Positions 9,402-20,187 are shown, counted from the first letter of the stretch. The stretch: DNA of 64,000 nt from Curvibacter microcysteis (GCF_028649455.1 NZ_JAQSIO010000003.1:310001-374000), one strand, 5' to 3'. Notes: generated from the sequence alone by a model not told the origin. Numbers and translations are program-made.

Positions 9402-11423
9402 TCAGTTCATGCCCTGGTGGCGCAGCAGCGCCTCCAGGCTGGGCTCGCGGCCTCGGAAGGCCTTGAAGGACTCCATGGCGGGGCGGCTGCCACCGGCTTC
9501 CAGAATCGACTGCCGGTAGCGGCGGCCGGTTTCAGGGTTGTGGCTGCCGTCGTCCAGGGGCGTTTCTTCAAACGCGGCATAGGCGTCAGCGCTGAGCACT
9601 TCGGCCCATTTGTAGCTGTAGTAGCCGGCCGCGTAGCCACCGGCAAAGATGTGGCTGAAGGTGTGGGCCGTGCGGCTGAAGGGCGGCGGTTGCAGCAGGG
9701 CGACTTCGGCGCGCACCGCCGCCTGCACCTGCATGAAGGTGTCGGGCGCGTCGGCGCGGGTGTGCAGTTCCATGTCATAGAGCGCGAACTCCAGCTGGCG
9801 CAAGGTGCCCAGGCCGCTTTGGTAGTTTTTGCCGGCGATCATCTTGTCGAACAGGGCACGTGGCAGTGGCGCGCCGGTGTCGACGTGGGCGGTCATGTGG
9901 CGCAGCACATCCCATTCCCAGCAGAAGTTCTCCATGAACTGGCTGGGCAGCTCCACCGCGTCCCACTCCACGCCGCTGATGCCCGAGACATCGCGTTCGT
10001 TGACCTGGGTCAGCAGGTGGTGCAGGCCGTGGCCGAATTCGTGGAAGAGGGTGATCACGTCGTCATGCGTCAGCAGCGCCGGCTTGTCGCCCACGCCCGC
10101 GGCGAAGTTGCACACCAGGTGCGCCACCGGGGTTTGCAGCTGACCGTTGTCCGGGCGCAGCCAGCGGGCACGCACATCGTCCATCCAGGCGCCGCCGCGC
10201 TTGCCGGTGCGCGCGGGTTGGTCCAGGTAGAACTGGCCCACCAATTGGCCGCCGCGCTCGATGCGGTAGAACTCCACCGCCGCGTTCCAGACCGGCGCCT
10301 GGTCGCGGTGGATGCTGACTTCGAACAGGGTTTCGATGATCTTGAACAGGCCGCCCAGCACTTTGGGGGCCGTGAAGTACTCTTTGACCTCTTGTTCGCT
10401 GAAGGCGTAGCGTGCTTCCTTGAGCTTCTCGCCGATGTACGGCCAGTCCCAGGGTTGCGGGTTGGCCAGGCCCAGTTCGGCCGCCGCGAAGGCGCGCATG
10501 TCGGCCACGTCCTTTTCGGCGTAAGGCCGGGCTTTGCGGCCCAGGTCACGCAGGAACTCGGTCACTTGCTGGGGCGAGTGGGCCATCTTGGGCACCAGGG
10601 ACACTTCGCCAAAATTCTGGTAACCCAGCAGCTGCGCTTCTTCGTGGCGCAGGGCCAGGATCTCGCGGATCAGCGGGGTGTTGTCAAAGCGTGCATCTCC
10701 CAGCTCGCTGGCGCGGGTGACGTAGGCGGTGTAGAGCTTTTCACGCAGCGCGCTGCTGTGGGCGTACTGCATCACGGGCAGGTAGCTGGGCATTTTCAGC
10801 GTCAGCTTGTAGCCGGCTTTGCCTTCGGCCTCGGCGGCCTGGCGGGCGGCTTGCACCACGTCGGCGGGGACACCGGCCAGCTCGTCTTCGTTGGCGTAGT
10901 AGCTGAAGGCGTCGGTGGCATCCAGCGCGTTTTCGCTGAACTTTTGCGTGACTTCGGCGTGGCGCTCTTGGATTTGGGCAAAACGCTCGCGCGCGGCCCC
11001 TTGCAGTTCGGCGCCCGACAATACGAAGTTGCGCACGGCATTCAGGTGGGCCTGGCGCTGTTCGGGGTTGAGCTGGGCCGGGTCGATGGCTTTGTACTTG
11101 GCGTACAGGCGCTCGTCGGCGCCCAGGCGGGTCCAGAACTCGGTGACGCGGGGCAGGGCCTCGTTGTAAGCGGCGCGCAACTCGGGCGTGTCGGCCACCG
11201 AGTTGAGGTGGCTGATCGAGCCCCAGGCGCGGCCCAGGCGTTCGGTGGCGACATCGAGCACGCTGGCAATGGCTTGCCAGTCGGCGGCAAAGCTGGGGGC
11301 GGTGACAGCTTCCAGTGCCTGTTCAGCGTCGACCAGCAAGGCATCGATGGCGGGGGCCACGTGCTCGGGTCGGATTTGGTCAAACAGGGGAAGGCCGGAG
11401 AAGTCGAGAAGTGGATTGCTCAT
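9402..11423 (-). CDS. prlC: Oligopeptidase A (M3 family metallopeptidase)
   Basis: Predicted 673-residue cytoplasmic zinc peptidase that degrades short peptides, including cleaved signal peptides. The zinc motif HEFGH spans residues 461-465, with the third ligand expected in the downstream helix (about E490). Its length fits the family (about 680). A longer reading frame would begin inside folD; the start MSNPLLDF at 11423 is chosen because it leaves a 31-base gap after the folD stop and begins where family similarity begins. It is the second gene of a folD-prlC-glutaredoxin arrangement. Confidence 0.93.
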   Translation of the reverse strand: MSNPLLDFSGLPLFDQIRPEHVAPAIDALLVDAEQALEAVTAPSFAADWQAIASVLDVATERLGRAWGSISHLNSVADTPELRAAYNEALPRVTEFWTRLGADERLYAKYKAIDPAQLNPEQRQAHLNAVRNFVLSGAELQGAARERFAQIQERHAEVTQKFSENALDATDAFSYYANEDELAGVPADVVQAARQAAEAEGKAGYKLTLKMPSYLPVMQYAHSSALREKLYTAYVTRASELGDARFDNTPLIREILALRHEEAQLLGYQNFGEVSLVPKMAHSPQQVTEFLRDLGRKARPYAEKDVADMRAFAAAELGLANPQPWDWPYIGEKLKEARYAFSEQEVKEYFTAPKVLGGLFKIIETLFEVSIHRDQAPVWNAAVEFYRIERGGQLVGQFYLDQPARTGKRGGAWMDDVRARWLRPDNGQLQTPVAHLVCNFAAGVGDKPALLTHDDVITLFHEFGHGLHHLLTQVNERDVSGISGVEWDAVELPSQFMENFCWEWDVLRHMTAHVDTGAPLPRALFDKMIAGKNYQSGLGTLRQLEFALYDMELHTRADAPDTFMQVQAAVRAEVALLQPPPFSRTAHTFSHIFAGGYAAGYYSYKWAEVLSADAYAAFEETPLDDGSHNPETGRRYRQSILEAGGSRPAMESFKAFRGREPSLEALLRHQGMN

Positions 11424-11454
11424 GCTTTGGATGTTGGCGCCGGGTGGTCGGTCT

Positions 11455-12312
11455 TCAAGCCCCTGCTGCAGCCCGTTCAGCAGCTTCGAGGGTGTTGACA
11501 AGCAACATGGTAATGGTCATTGGGCCCACACCGCCGGGAACCGGGGTGATGTGGCTGGCAACTTGGCGCACGCCTTCAAAATCAACGTCGCCACACAGCT
11601 TGCCCTCGTCATTGCGGTTCATGCCCACGTCCAGCACCACGGCGCCGGGCTTGACCATGTCGGCCGTCAGCACGTTGCGCTTGCCCACGGCCGCGACGAT
11701 GACGTCGGCTTGCAGGGTCTGGGCCTTGAGGTTTTGCGTGCCGCTGTGGCAGATGGTCACAGTGGCGTTCTTTTGCAGCAGCATCAAGGCCATGGGCTTG
11801 CCCACGATGTTGCTGCGCCCGATCACCACAGCGTGCTTGCCCTTGAGGTCATAGCCGATGGATTCGAGCATCTTCATGCAGCCGTAGGGCGTGCAGGGCC
11901 AGAAGCCGGGCATGCCGGTCATCAGTGCGCCGGCGCTGGCGATGTGGAAGCCGTCCACGTCCTTCAGCGGCGAGATGGCTTCAATGACTTTTTGCGCGTC
12001 AATGTGCGCCGGCAGAGGCAGTTGCACCAGGATGCCGTGGATGCTGGGGTCATTGTTGAGGGCGTCAACGCGGGCCAGCAGGTCGGCCTCGCTCATGTCG
12101 GCGGCGTATTTTTCGAGCACCGAATGCAGGCCGCTGTCTTCGCAGGCCTTGACCTTGTTGCGCACATACACCTGGCTGGCGGGGTTGTCGCCGACCAGCA
12201 CCACGGCCAGGCCGGGGGTCACGCCCTGGGCCTTGAGGGCGCTGGCGCGTTGGGCGACTTCGGTGCGCAGTTGCTTGGAGAGGGCGTTGCCGTCGATGAG
12301 TTGGGCGGTCAT
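11455..12312 (-). CDS. folD: Methylenetetrahydrofolate dehydrogenase/cyclohydrolase
   Basis: Predicted 285-residue bifunctional enzyme that interconverts 5,10-methylene-, methenyl- and 10-formyl-tetrahydrofolate for purine and formyl-methionine synthesis. The catalytic Y49-x3-K53 pair lies in YVRNK, the PLPxH-type segment is [10 protein letters not shown], the nucleotide-binding loop is [11 protein letters not shown], and PGGVGPMT is near the C-terminus. Its length is normal. The gene starts a three-gene minus-strand run and sits just after the terminator of the two-component operon, so its promoter must be in the short gap around 12313-12400. Confidence 0.96.
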   Translation of the reverse strand: MTAQLIDGNALSKQLRTEVAQRASALKAQGVTPGLAVVLVGDNPASQVYVRNKVKACEDSGLHSVLEKYAADMSEADLLARVDALNNDPSIHGILVQLPLPAHIDAQKVIEAISPLKDVDGFHIASAGALMTGMPGFWPCTPYGCMKMLESIGYDLKGKHAVVIGRSNIVGKPMALMLLQKNATVTICHSGTQNLKAQTLQADVIVAAVGKRNVLTADMVKPGAVVLDVGMNRNDEGKLCGDVDFEGVRQVASHITPVPGGVGPMTITMLLVNTLEAAERAAAGA

Positions 12313-12336
12313 GGTGGTGCGATTTTCAAGTAAAAA

Positions 12337-12365
12337 CGCCCGCTGCGGGCTGTCCTGAGCGGGCG
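12337..12365 (-). terminator. Intrinsic terminator of the two-component operon
   Basis: An 8-base-pair stem (CGCCCGCT / AGCGGGCG) with a 13-base loop is followed, when read on the minus strand, by a TTTTT run at 12332-12336. It lies 36 bases after the stop of the response regulator gene, separating it from folD. Confidence 0.75.
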
Positions 12366-12401
12366 AAGTTGGCTATGACGTTGATAGCAAAATAAAGGTG
12401 A

Positions 12402-13028
12402 TCAGGCCTTCGGGGCGTTTTGTCCCAGTGCGATCTTCAGCAGGTCGGCCACGGTGTTGGCGTTGAGCTTTTCCATGATGTTGGCGCGGTGCGCCTCGAC
12501 CGTCTTGATGCTGATGCCGAGGTCGTCGGCGATCTGCTTGTTCAGGCGGCCGGCCACGATGCGTTCCAGCACCTGGGCTTCACGCGAGGTCAGCTTGGAC
12601 AGCAGGGCGTCGCGGCTGGCGGCTTGTTGGTATTCGCTGAAAGCACCCTTGGCGTGTTCCAGCATGCGCTCGACCAGACCCAGTAGTTCTTCTTCCTTGA
12701 AGGGCTTCTGGATGAAGTCCATCGCGCCCTTCTTCATGGTGTTCACCGCCATGGGCACGTCGCCGTGGCCGGTGATGAAGACGATGGGCAGGGGGGAGCG
12801 GCGTTCCAGCAGGCGGTCTTGCAGCTCCAGACCGGTCATGCCGCCCATGCGGATGTCGACTATCAGGCAGGCGACTTCGCGCGGGTCGTAGCGGCTCAGA
12901 AAGGCTTCGGCGGATTCAAAGCAGCGAACCCGGTAATCCTTGCCTTCGAGCAGCCACTGCAGGGAATCACGAACGGCTTCGTCGTCATCGACGACATAAA
13001 CAGTACCCTTCTTCGGAATCAAACTCAT
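12402..13028 (-). CDS. FixJ/NarL-type response regulator (DctR-like)
   Basis: Predicted 208-residue DNA-binding regulator. The receiver domain (about 9-122) has D14-D16, phospho-acceptor D58, T86 and K108. The LuxR-type helix-turn-helix (about 145-205) contains LTSREAQVLERIVAG and ISIKTVEAHRANIMEKL. Receivers with this spacing and output belong to the FixJ group, which includes DctR and TodT. The gene begins 3 bases after the stop of the histidine kinase, so the two form a cognate, co-translated pair. Its target genes are unknown; the divergent aceE promoter is the nearest candidate. Confidence 0.93.
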   Translation of the reverse strand: MSLIPKKGTVYVVDDDEAVRDSLQWLLEGKDYRVRCFESAEAFLSRYDPREVACLIVDIRMGGMTGLELQDRLLERRSPLPIVFITGHGDVPMAVNTMKKGAMDFIQKPFKEEELLGLVERMLEHAKGAFSEYQQAASRDALLSKLTSREAQVLERIVAGRLNKQIADDLGISIKTVEAHRANIMEKLNANTVADLLKIALGQNAPKA

Positions 13029-13031
13029 GCG

Positions 13032-15578
13032 TTACCCCAGGATCCTTGTCTGTTCGGCAGAACTTGTAGCGCTGTCAAGCGGCTGTTGTGTCACAGGCAG
13101 CCAAAAGGAGAAGCGGCAGCCCGTGATGTCGGCGCCATTGTAGAGGTTCTCAGCCTCCATCCGGCCGCTGTGCGACTCGATGATGGAGCGGCACAGATTG
13201 AGCCCGATGCCCATGCCTTCGACCTTGGTGGTGAAGAAGGCTTCATACAGCCGTTCCATCACTTCGGGGGCCAGTCCGCCGCCCGTGTCGACCACCGAAA
13301 ACTCCACCGCGGACAGGCCTTCGACCTGGCGCGGCACCACGCGCAGCTCGACGCTGCGGCGGGGCGAGGGGCGGTCCGCCGCGTCAATCGATTCGGAGGC
13401 GTTCTTCATCAGGTTGACCAGCACCTGCTCGATCAGGATCGGGTCCACCACCAGGCGGGGCAGGCGCGCGGCCACGTAGTAGCTCAGGCGCACACTGCGG
13501 CGGCGCAGTTCGATCTCGGCCAGTTCCACGGCCTCGCTGACCATCTCCGTCACGTCCGACAGCGTGCGGTTGGGCTCGCTGCGCTTCACGAAGGAGCGGA
13601 TGCGCTGGATGATCTGGCCGGCACGTTGGGCTTGCTTGGAGGTCTTCTCCAGCGCCGTCAGCAAGGCCTCTTCGGTGATTTGCTGGTCCTTGATGCGCGA
13701 GACCATGCCGTTGCAGTAATTGTTGATGGCGGTCAACGGTTGGTTCAATTCATGGGCCACGCTGGAGGCCATTTCCCCCATGGTGATCAGGCGGCTGGCG
13801 TTCTGGGCGCGCTCGGCTTGGGCGGCGGCTTGCTCTTCGGCCTGGCGGCGCGGCGTGATGTCGGTGGCAATGACCATTTGCGCCAGGCGTCCATCGACCC
13901 AGTTCAGGTAGCGCGAGCGCACTTCCAGCCATTTGCCCAGTTCAGGCACGAAGATTTCGGCGTTTTCCGCCTGCGCTGCGGTCAGGGACTCGGTGGGCAG
14001 GCCGGCCAGTCCGTCCACATCGTCGAGCGACTGCTCTTGGGTGCGCGTGGTCGGCACGCCGGCCTGGGCCACCAGGTGCAGGTGGCCGCCGGTGTGCGCG
14101 CCAAACCACAGTCGGTAGAGCTTGTTGGCGAACAGCAGTTCCTCGCTGCCCAACGGGGCCACCGAGACCGAAGCGTCCAGCGCTTCCAGCACGATGGTGA
14201 AGCGCTCGTAAGAGGCCGACAACTGCTCGCGGATGCGGTTGGGCTCGGTGATGTCGGTCATCGACGTCATCCAGCCGGTCTGCTGGCCATGGGCATCCAC
14301 CAGGGGCGACACATAGAGCCGGGCATCGAACAAGGCCCCGTTCTTGCGCTTGACCTTGACCTGGAAGCCCCCCTGGATGGTTTTGCCCGACAACTCGTCG
14401 CGCAAACGGGCCGACAAGGCGGCGTGGTCTTCCTCGGGCCAGTAGGAAAAGGGGGGCATCTGGCCCACCAGCTCCCGTTCGGTCCAGCCGGTCATCTGGC
14501 AGAAGGCCGCGTTCACATAGGTCACCTTGCCATTCATGTCCATGGCGCGCATGCCGGTCAGGATGGAGTTCTCCATGGCGCGTCGGAAGTTGGTCTCGGC
14601 CACCAGCGCTTCCTGGGCCCGCACACGGCGCCGGGTGTGGCGCCAGTTGGCGATCAGCATCCAGGCCGTCATGGCGCTGAGCACGCCGACCAACCAGAAC
14701 TGGCCACTGCCGATCAGGCCCAGCGATGTGCGGTAGCCCTGGGCGCGCAGCAGCAAGCTGTTACCCACCGGCGAGACGGGCACCTCGAATTCATTGGCTT
14801 TCACGGCCCAGGGCAGCAACTGGGTGGCTTTGCTGCGCGGTGGCAGGGCCGAGCCCGCCAGCACCCTGCCTTGGGCATCGACCAAGGCCACCGCGTACTT
14901 GGCCAGCACCTCGGTGGGGGCGCCGTAGCGCAGCAGGCCGTCGACCGAGTACTCGCCCGCGACCACCCCTGTGAAGCGGCCTTGCTCATTGAGCGGCACA
15001 TGCAGCTGCAGCAGCGCGCCGTCTTCCGCGTTGCCAGCGGGAGGGGAGTACACGGGTTGCTGCATGTCCCGGGTCAGGCTGAAGGTGGCTTCGGTTTCGC
15101 CCCGCTTGAGCACTTCGCCCACGCTCAGCAACTGGGCGCTGGGCACGGTGGGGGCAGCCCGGCTGGCGCGCACGCGCTGCTTTTCGTCGATCCAGCTGAG
15201 CATTTGCAGCTCGGGGTACTGGCTGATCAGGCCGTCCGCGCGGGCGTTGAAGTCGTTGCGGTTGAGTTCGCGGTTGGACACGTCCCGCGCCAGGCGCATC
15301 AGTTGCTCCTGGCGCTCCAGCAAGCGCAGGCGCAGGCGCTGCTGGGCGTATTCGACATCGCGCTTGACGGCTTCTTGCTCGCGCTCGATTTCTTCCGCCC
15401 GCAGGTACAGGAAGGCGGCTGCGATGGCCGCCAAAAACAAAAGCACCGCCACCAGCGGCGCCAGCATGGCGAAACGGTCTTGTCGGTTGGGTGATTGGCG
15501 GCTCCACCAGCGTCGGATCCACGCCAAGGTGCGCCGCCGGCCGCCCAGGCGAGGAGCGGCATGTTCGGGGGTTTGCAT
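13032..15578 (-). CDS. Membrane PAS sensor histidine kinase (DctS-like)
   Basis: Predicted 848-residue inner-membrane kinase. Two membrane helices (about 38-59 and 289-312) bracket a periplasmic sensor domain of about 230 residues. Then come a PAS domain (330-445), a second PAS-like domain (455-575), HisKA with phospho-accepting H609 in SSVAHELNQPL, and HATPase (about 715-830, DTGGG and GMGIGLN boxes). The architecture resembles Rhodobacter DctS and related C4-dicarboxylate sensors, but the periplasmic ligand is not readable. Start MQTPEHA at 15578 is preferred to a longer frame because it precedes the basic segment before helix 1. The partner regulator follows at 3 bases. Confidence 0.9.
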   Translation of the reverse strand: MQTPEHAAPRLGGRRRTLAWIRRWWSRQSPNRQDRFAMLAPLVAVLLFLAAIAAAFLYLRAEEIEREQEAVKRDVEYAQQRLRLRLLERQEQLMRLARDVSNRELNRNDFNARADGLISQYPELQMLSWIDEKQRVRASRAAPTVPSAQLLSVGEVLKRGETEATFSLTRDMQQPVYSPPAGNAEDGALLQLHVPLNEQGRFTGVVAGEYSVDGLLRYGAPTEVLAKYAVALVDAQGRVLAGSALPPRSKATQLLPWAVKANEFEVPVSPVGNSLLLRAQGYRTSLGLIGSGQFWLVGVLSAMTAWMLIANWRHTRRRVRAQEALVAETNFRRAMENSILTGMRAMDMNGKVTYVNAAFCQMTGWTERELVGQMPPFSYWPEEDHAALSARLRDELSGKTIQGGFQVKVKRKNGALFDARLYVSPLVDAHGQQTGWMTSMTDITEPNRIREQLSASYERFTIVLEALDASVSVAPLGSEELLFANKLYRLWFGAHTGGHLHLVAQAGVPTTRTQEQSLDDVDGLAGLPTESLTAAQAENAEIFVPELGKWLEVRSRYLNWVDGRLAQMVIATDITPRRQAEEQAAAQAERAQNASRLITMGEMASSVAHELNQPLTAINNYCNGMVSRIKDQQITEEALLTALEKTSKQAQRAGQIIQRIRSFVKRSEPNRTLSDVTEMVSEAVELAEIELRRRSVRLSYYVAARLPRLVVDPILIEQVLVNLMKNASESIDAADRPSPRRSVELRVVPRQVEGLSAVEFSVVDTGGGLAPEVMERLYEAFFTTKVEGMGIGLNLCRSIIESHSGRMEAENLYNGADITGCRFSFWLPVTQQPLDSATSSAEQTRILG

Positions 15579-15634
15579 GGGCTCAAGTGTAGGGGAGCGG
15601 CCTGGGGGGCAGGCCCGCAAGCCGGAGCTTCTTG

Positions 15635-15657
15635 TTCACATAAATTCATAATGTGAA
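15635..15657. promoter_or_regulatory. Inverted repeat in the kinase/aceE divergent region
   Basis: Perfect 7-base arms TTCACAT and ATGTGAA separated by 9 AT-rich bases lie in the 172-base region between the divergent sensor kinase and aceE genes. On the minus strand the right arm overlaps a possible -10 (CATTAT) for the kinase, with TTCAAA 18 bases upstream. This looks like an operator for a dimeric regulator. Whether the adjacent DctR-like protein or another factor binds is unknown. Confidence 0.5.
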
Positions 15658-15750
15658 ATGGCTGAGCACCATTTGAAATTTGAATTTTTTGTGCGACACT
15701 CGCCCGGTCAGTCAATGTGACGTCAACCCCCCTTTAGCAGGAGACAAAAC

Positions 15751-18465
15751 ATGTCAGCCCAACCCGAGCACGTGCCCGGCATTGCTGCCAACCCGGCGCA
15801 AGACCTGGACAACCAAGAAACCCGCGAGTGGATGGACGCGCTCGCCGCGGTCATCGAGAGTGAGGGCCCAGAACGTGCCCACTTCCTGCTAGAACAGCTG
15901 CTGGAACACGCCCGCGAGCACAGCATCGACATGCCGTTCTCGGCCAACACCGGCTATGTGAACACGATCGAGCCCGATCAGGAAGAGCGTTGTCCCGGTA
16001 ACATCGAAATCGAAGAGCGCCTGCGCGCCTACATGCGCTGGAACGCCATGGCCATGGTGGTCAAGGCCAACCGCCACCACCCGGTGGACGGCGGTGACCT
16101 GGGCGGCCACATCGGCTCCTTCGCCTCGCTGGCCCACATGTTTGGCGCCGGCTTCAACCACTTCTGGCACGCCGAGAGCGAAAACCACGGTGGCGACTGC
16201 CTGTACATCCAAGGCCACGTGTCGCCCGGTGTGTACGCCCGCGCCTACCTGGAAGGCCGCCTGACTGAAGAACAACTGCTGCACTTCCGCCAAGAAGTGG
16301 ACGGCAAGGGCCTGTCGAGCTACCCGCATCCGAAGCTGATGCCTGAGTTCTGGCAGTTCCCCACCGTCTCGATGGGCCTGGGCCCCTTGATGGCCATCTA
16401 CCAAGCCCGCTTCCTGAAGTACCTGCACGCCCGTGGCATTGCCAACACTGAAAACCGCAAGGTCTGGGTGTTCTGCGGCGACGGCGAAATGGACGAAGTC
16501 GAATCGCTGGGCGCCATCGGCCTGGCCGCGCGTGAAAAGCTCGACAACCTGATCTTCGTGGTCAACTGCAACCTGCAGCGCCTGGACGGCCCGGTGCGCG
16601 GCAACGGCAAGATCGTGCAAGAACTCGAAGGTGAGTTCCGTGGCGCGGGCTGGAACGTCATCAAGCTGTTGTGGGGCTCGGACTGGGACCCGCTGCTGGC
16701 GCGCGACAAGGACGGCGCCCTGCGCAAGGTCATGATGGAAACCCTGGACGGCGACTACCAGTCGTTCAAGGCCAATGACGGCGCCTACGTGCGCAAGAAC
16801 TTCTTCGGCCGTGACCCGCGCACGCTGGAGATGGTTTCCAAGATGAGCGACGAGCAAATCTGGGCGCTGCGCCGGGGTGGTCACGACCCGCAAAAGGTCT
16901 ACGCCGCCTACGCCGCCGCCGTCAAGCACAAGGGCCAGCCCACCGTGCTGCTGATCAAGACCGTCAAGGGCTTTGGCATGGGCAAGGCTGGTGAAGGCAA
17001 GAACAACGTTCACCAGACCAAGAAGCTGACCGACGAGGACATCAAGACCTTCCGCGACCGCTTCAACATCCCGGTGCCAGACAGCGAGCTGCCGAACATC
17101 CCGTTCTACAAGCCCGCAGACGACACCCCCGAAATGCAGTACCTGCACGAGCGCCGCAAGGCCCTGGGTGGTTACCTGCCGCACCGCCGCACCAAGGCGG
17201 ACGAGCAGTTCACCGTGCCCTCGCTGGACGTGTTCAAGTCGGTCATGGAGCCCACCGCCGAAGGCCGTGAGATCTCCACCACCCAAGCCTATGTGCGCTT
17301 CCTGACCCAGTTGCTGCGCGACCAGGCCCTGGGCCCGCGCGTGGTGCCCATCCTGGTGGACGAGGCCCGTACCTTCGGCATGGAAGGCCTGTTCCGTCAG
17401 GTCGGCATCTACAACCCCGCAGGTCAGCAGTACACCCCGGTCGACAAGGACCAGGTCATGTACTACCGCGAGGACAAGGCTGGCCAAATCTTGCAAGAAG
17501 GCATCAACGAAGCCGGTGGCATGAGCAGCTGGATTGCGGCGGCAACGTCCTACAGCACCAGCAACCGCATCATGGTGCCGTTCTACGTGTACTACTCGAT
17601 GTTCGGCTTCCAGCGCATTGGCGACCTGGCCTGGGCGGCGGGTGACATGCAGGCACGTGGCTTCTTGCTGGGCGGCACCTCGGGCCGCACCACGCTGAAC
17701 GGCGAAGGCCTGCAGCACGAAGACGGTCACAGCCACATCCTGGCGGGCACCATCCCGAACTGCGTGAGCTACGACCCGACCTTCGCCCACGAAGTCGGCG
17801 TGATCCTGCACCACGGCTTGAAGCGCATGGTCGAGAAGCAAGAAAACGTCTTCTACTACCTGACCCTGCTCAACGAGAACTACGCCATGCCAGGCCTGAT
17901 CCCCGGCACGGAAGAGCAGATCATCAAGGGCATGTACCTGTGCAAGGAAGGCGCCAAGCTGACCCCGCGCGTGCAACTGCTGGGCTCGGGCACCATCCTG
18001 CGCGAAAGCATTGCCGCCCAGGAACTGCTGGAGCAAGACTGGGGCGTGGCCGCCAACGTGTGGAGCTGCCCGAGCTTCAACGAACTGGCCCGTGACGGCC
18101 AGGACGCCGAGCGCTTCAACTTGCTGCACCCGCTGGAAACCCCCAAGGTTCCGTTCGTGGCCCAGCAACTGGCCGCCCACGGTGGCCCGGTGGTGGCATC
18201 GACCGACTACATGAAGGCTTACGCGGAGCAAATCCGCTCCTACATCCCCAAGGGCCGCACCTACAAGGTGCTGGGCACCGACGGTTTTGGCCGCAGCGAT
18301 TTCCGTGGCAAGCTGCGCGAGCACTTTGAAGTGAACCGCCACTACATCGTCGTGGCCGCCCTCAAGGCGCTGAGCGAAGAAGGCACCGTGCCGGCCACCA
18401 AGGTGGCTGAAGCGATCGCCAAATACGGCATCCAAGCCGACAAGATCAACCCGCTGTACGCCTGA
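15751..18465 (+). CDS. aceE: Pyruvate dehydrogenase E1, homodimeric type
   Basis: Predicted 904-residue thiamine-diphosphate enzyme that decarboxylates pyruvate and reductively acetylates the lipoyl group of E2. The thiamine-binding motif starts at GDGEMDE (243-249) and ends at the [14 protein letters not shown] segment about 30 residues later; [15 protein letters not shown] carries active-site histidines. Length and sequence match the E. coli/Burkholderia AceE type. An AGGAG ribosome site is located 8 bases before the ATG. It opens the operon aceE-aceF-Ntn hydrolase-lpdA (20-base gap to aceF) and is divergent from a DctS/DctR-like pair. Confidence 0.97.
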   Translation: MSAQPEHVPGIAANPAQDLDNQETREWMDALAAVIESEGPERAHFLLEQLLEHAREHSIDMPFSANTGYVNTIEPDQEERCPGNIEIEERLRAYMRWNAMAMVVKANRHHPVDGGDLGGHIGSFASLAHMFGAGFNHFWHAESENHGGDCLYIQGHVSPGVYARAYLEGRLTEEQLLHFRQEVDGKGLSSYPHPKLMPEFWQFPTVSMGLGPLMAIYQARFLKYLHARGIANTENRKVWVFCGDGEMDEVESLGAIGLAAREKLDNLIFVVNCNLQRLDGPVRGNGKIVQELEGEFRGAGWNVIKLLWGSDWDPLLARDKDGALRKVMMETLDGDYQSFKANDGAYVRKNFFGRDPRTLEMVSKMSDEQIWALRRGGHDPQKVYAAYAAAVKHKGQPTVLLIKTVKGFGMGKAGEGKNNVHQTKKLTDEDIKTFRDRFNIPVPDSELPNIPFYKPADDTPEMQYLHERRKALGGYLPHRRTKADEQFTVPSLDVFKSVMEPTAEGREISTTQAYVRFLTQLLRDQALGPRVVPILVDEARTFGMEGLFRQVGIYNPAGQQYTPVDKDQVMYYREDKAGQILQEGINEAGGMSSWIAAATSYSTSNRIMVPFYVYYSMFGFQRIGDLAWAAGDMQARGFLLGGTSGRTTLNGEGLQHEDGHSHILAGTIPNCVSYDPTFAHEVGVILHHGLKRMVEKQENVFYYLTLLNENYAMPGLIPGTEEQIIKGMYLCKEGAKLTPRVQLLGSGTILRESIAAQELLEQDWGVAANVWSCPSFNELARDGQDAERFNLLHPLETPKVPFVAQQLAAHGGPVVASTDYMKAYAEQIRSYIPKGRTYKVLGTDGFGRSDFRGKLREHFEVNRHYIVVAALKALSEEGTVPATKVAEAIAKYGIQADKINPLYA

Positions 18466-18485
18466 AGCGGCCAGGAGACACAAAC

Positions 18486-20141
18486 ATGGCATTGGTAGAC
18501 ATCAAGGTCCCTGACATCGGGGATTTCGACGAAGTGGCCGTCATTGAGCTGCTGGTCAAGGTGGGCGACACGGTCAAGGCCGAGCAGTCGCTGATCACCG
18601 TCGAGTCGGACAAGGCGTCGATGGAAATCCCGTCCTCGCACGCTGGCGTGGTCAAGGAAATCAAGGTCAAGCTGGGCGACAAGGTCGCTGAAGGCTCGAT
18701 CGTCGTGGCCCTGGAAGTGGCGGGTGCCGCGGCTGAACCGGCGGCCGCCCTGGCCCCGGTCGCCGCCCCCGCTCCGGTGGCTGCCCCCGTGGCCGCTGCG
18801 GCGCCAGTGGCTGCCGCCCCGGCCGCCACTGGCCCGGTGCAGGTCATGGTGCCCGACATCGGCGACTTCAAGGACGTGGCCGTCATTGAACTGCTGGTCA
18901 AGGTGGGCGACACGGTCAAGGCCGAGCAGTCGCTGATCACCGTCGAGTCGGACAAGGCCTCGATGGAGATCCCGTCCTCGCATGCTGGCGTGGTCAAGGA
19001 AATCAAGGTCAAGCTGGGCGACACCGTGAACATCGGTGACTTGGTGGTGGTGCTGGAAGGCGCCGTGGGCGCGGCCGCACCGGCCGCTGCACCGGCCCCC
19101 GCCGCCGTCGCTGCGCCGGCAGCGGCCCCCGTGGCCGCGGCTGCGGCCGTGGCGGCCCCGGCTGCTGCGGCCGTGCCGGCCCACCAGCCGGGCACGCCCT
19201 CGGCTGGTTTGCCGCACGCTTCGCCTTCGATCCGCAAGTTCGCCCGCGAACTGGGCGTGCCGCTGGCCGAAGTCAAGGGCACCGGCCCCAAGGGCCGCAT
19301 CACCCAGGCCGACGTGCAAGCCTTCACCCAGGCGGTGATGGCCGGCGCCACGCAAACCAAGGCGCAAGCCGCCAAGGCCCCGGTGGCCACGGGCGGTGGC
19401 GGCTCCGAGCTGGGCCTGATCCCCTGGCCCAAGGTCGACTTCGCCAAGTTCGGTCCGATCGAACGCAAGGAACTGGGCCGCATCAAGAAGATCAGCGGCG
19501 CCAACCTGCTGCGCAATGCCGTCATGATCCCGGCCGTCACCAACCATGACGACGCCGACATCACCGACCTCGAAGCCTTCCGCGTCTCCACCAACAAGGA
19601 AAACGAGAAGAGCGGCGTCAAGGTGACCATGCTGGCCTTCCTGATCAAGGCCTGCGTGGCCGCGCTCAAGAAGTTCCCCGAGTTCAACAGCTCGCTGGAC
19701 GGCGACGCGCTGATCTACAAGCAGTACTTCCACATCGGTTTTGCCGCTGACACCCCGAACGGCCTGGTCGTTCCGGTGATCAAGGACGCCGACAAGAAGG
19801 GCGTGCTGCAAATCAGCCAGGAAATGGGCGAGCTGGCCAAGAAGGCCCGCGACGGCAAGCTGGGTCCGGCCGACATGAGCGGCGCCTGCTTCACCATCTC
19901 CAGCCTGGGCGGCATTGGCGGGCGTTACTTCACGCCCATCATCAATGCGCCTGAAGTGGCGATCCTGGGTGTGTGCAAGAGCCAGATCGAACCCAAGTGG
20001 GACGGCAAGGCCTTCCAGCCGCGCCTGATGCTGCCGCTGTCGCTGACCTGGGACCACCGCGTGATCGACGGCGCTGCTGCCGCGCGCTTCAACGCCTTCC
20101 TGGGCCAGATCCTGGCTGACTTCCGCCGCGTGCTGCTGTGA
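18486..20141 (+). CDS. aceF: Pyruvate dehydrogenase E2 with two lipoyl domains
   Basis: Predicted 551-residue dihydrolipoyl acetyltransferase, the structural core of the complex. Lipoyl domain 1 covers about 1-78 (lipoylated K43 in ESDKASME), an Ala/Pro linker follows, lipoyl domain 2 covers about 117-195 (K157), a second long Ala/Pro linker follows, then the E1/E3-binding domain (about 240-280, [11 protein letters not shown]) and the acetyltransferase domain with H524 and D528 in DHRVIDG. The two lipoyl modules are nearly identical at DNA level. The gene lies 20 bases after aceE and 46 before the Ntn-hydrolase gene. Confidence 0.97.
   Translation: MALVDIKVPDIGDFDEVAVIELLVKVGDTVKAEQSLITVESDKASMEIPSSHAGVVKEIKVKLGDKVAEGSIVVALEVAGAAAEPAAALAPVAAPAPVAAPVAAAAPVAAAPAATGPVQVMVPDIGDFKDVAVIELLVKVGDTVKAEQSLITVESDKASMEIPSSHAGVVKEIKVKLGDTVNIGDLVVVLEGAVGAAAPAAAPAPAAVAAPAAAPVAAAAAVAAPAAAAVPAHQPGTPSAGLPHASPSIRKFARELGVPLAEVKGTGPKGRITQADVQAFTQAVMAGATQTKAQAAKAPVATGGGGSELGLIPWPKVDFAKFGPIERKELGRIKKISGANLLRNAVMIPAVTNHDDADITDLEAFRVSTNKENEKSGVKVTMLAFLIKACVAALKKFPEFNSSLDGDALIYKQYFHIGFAADTPNGLVVPVIKDADKKGVLQISQEMGELAKKARDGKLGPADMSGACFTISSLGGIGGRYFTPIINAPEVAILGVCKSQIEPKWDGKAFQPRLMLPLSLTWDHRVIDGAAAARFNAFLGQILADFRRVLL
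18535..19023 (+). repeat. Near-identical lipoyl-domain direct repeats in aceF
   Basis: The segments 18535-18681 and 18877-19023 (147 bases each, 342 bases apart) differ at only four positions by my count, all synonymous third positions. A third copy inside lpdA (20824-20970) differs from the second at about eleven positions. Such DNA-level identity between modules that need only protein similarity suggests recent duplication or ongoing gene conversion. Confidence 0.85.
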
Positions 20142-20187
20142 GCACCCGGGCCGCCATGATGCTCACCGCCACGGCGCAGGTCATCGC

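Noticed and set aside
9258-11498. A 746-codon plus-strand frame antisense to prlC
   Set aside because: prlC has its HEFGH zinc motif and normal length; the antisense product has no domain features.
12765-15494. A 909-codon plus-strand frame antisense to the sensor kinase and regulator
   Set aside because: Composition is that of a high-GC antisense shadow; the minus-strand kinase has full catalytic motifs.
15889-18492. An 867-codon minus-strand frame antisense to aceE
   Set aside because: aceE is unmistakable on the plus strand; the antisense product is low-complexity His/Val/Gly without homology features.
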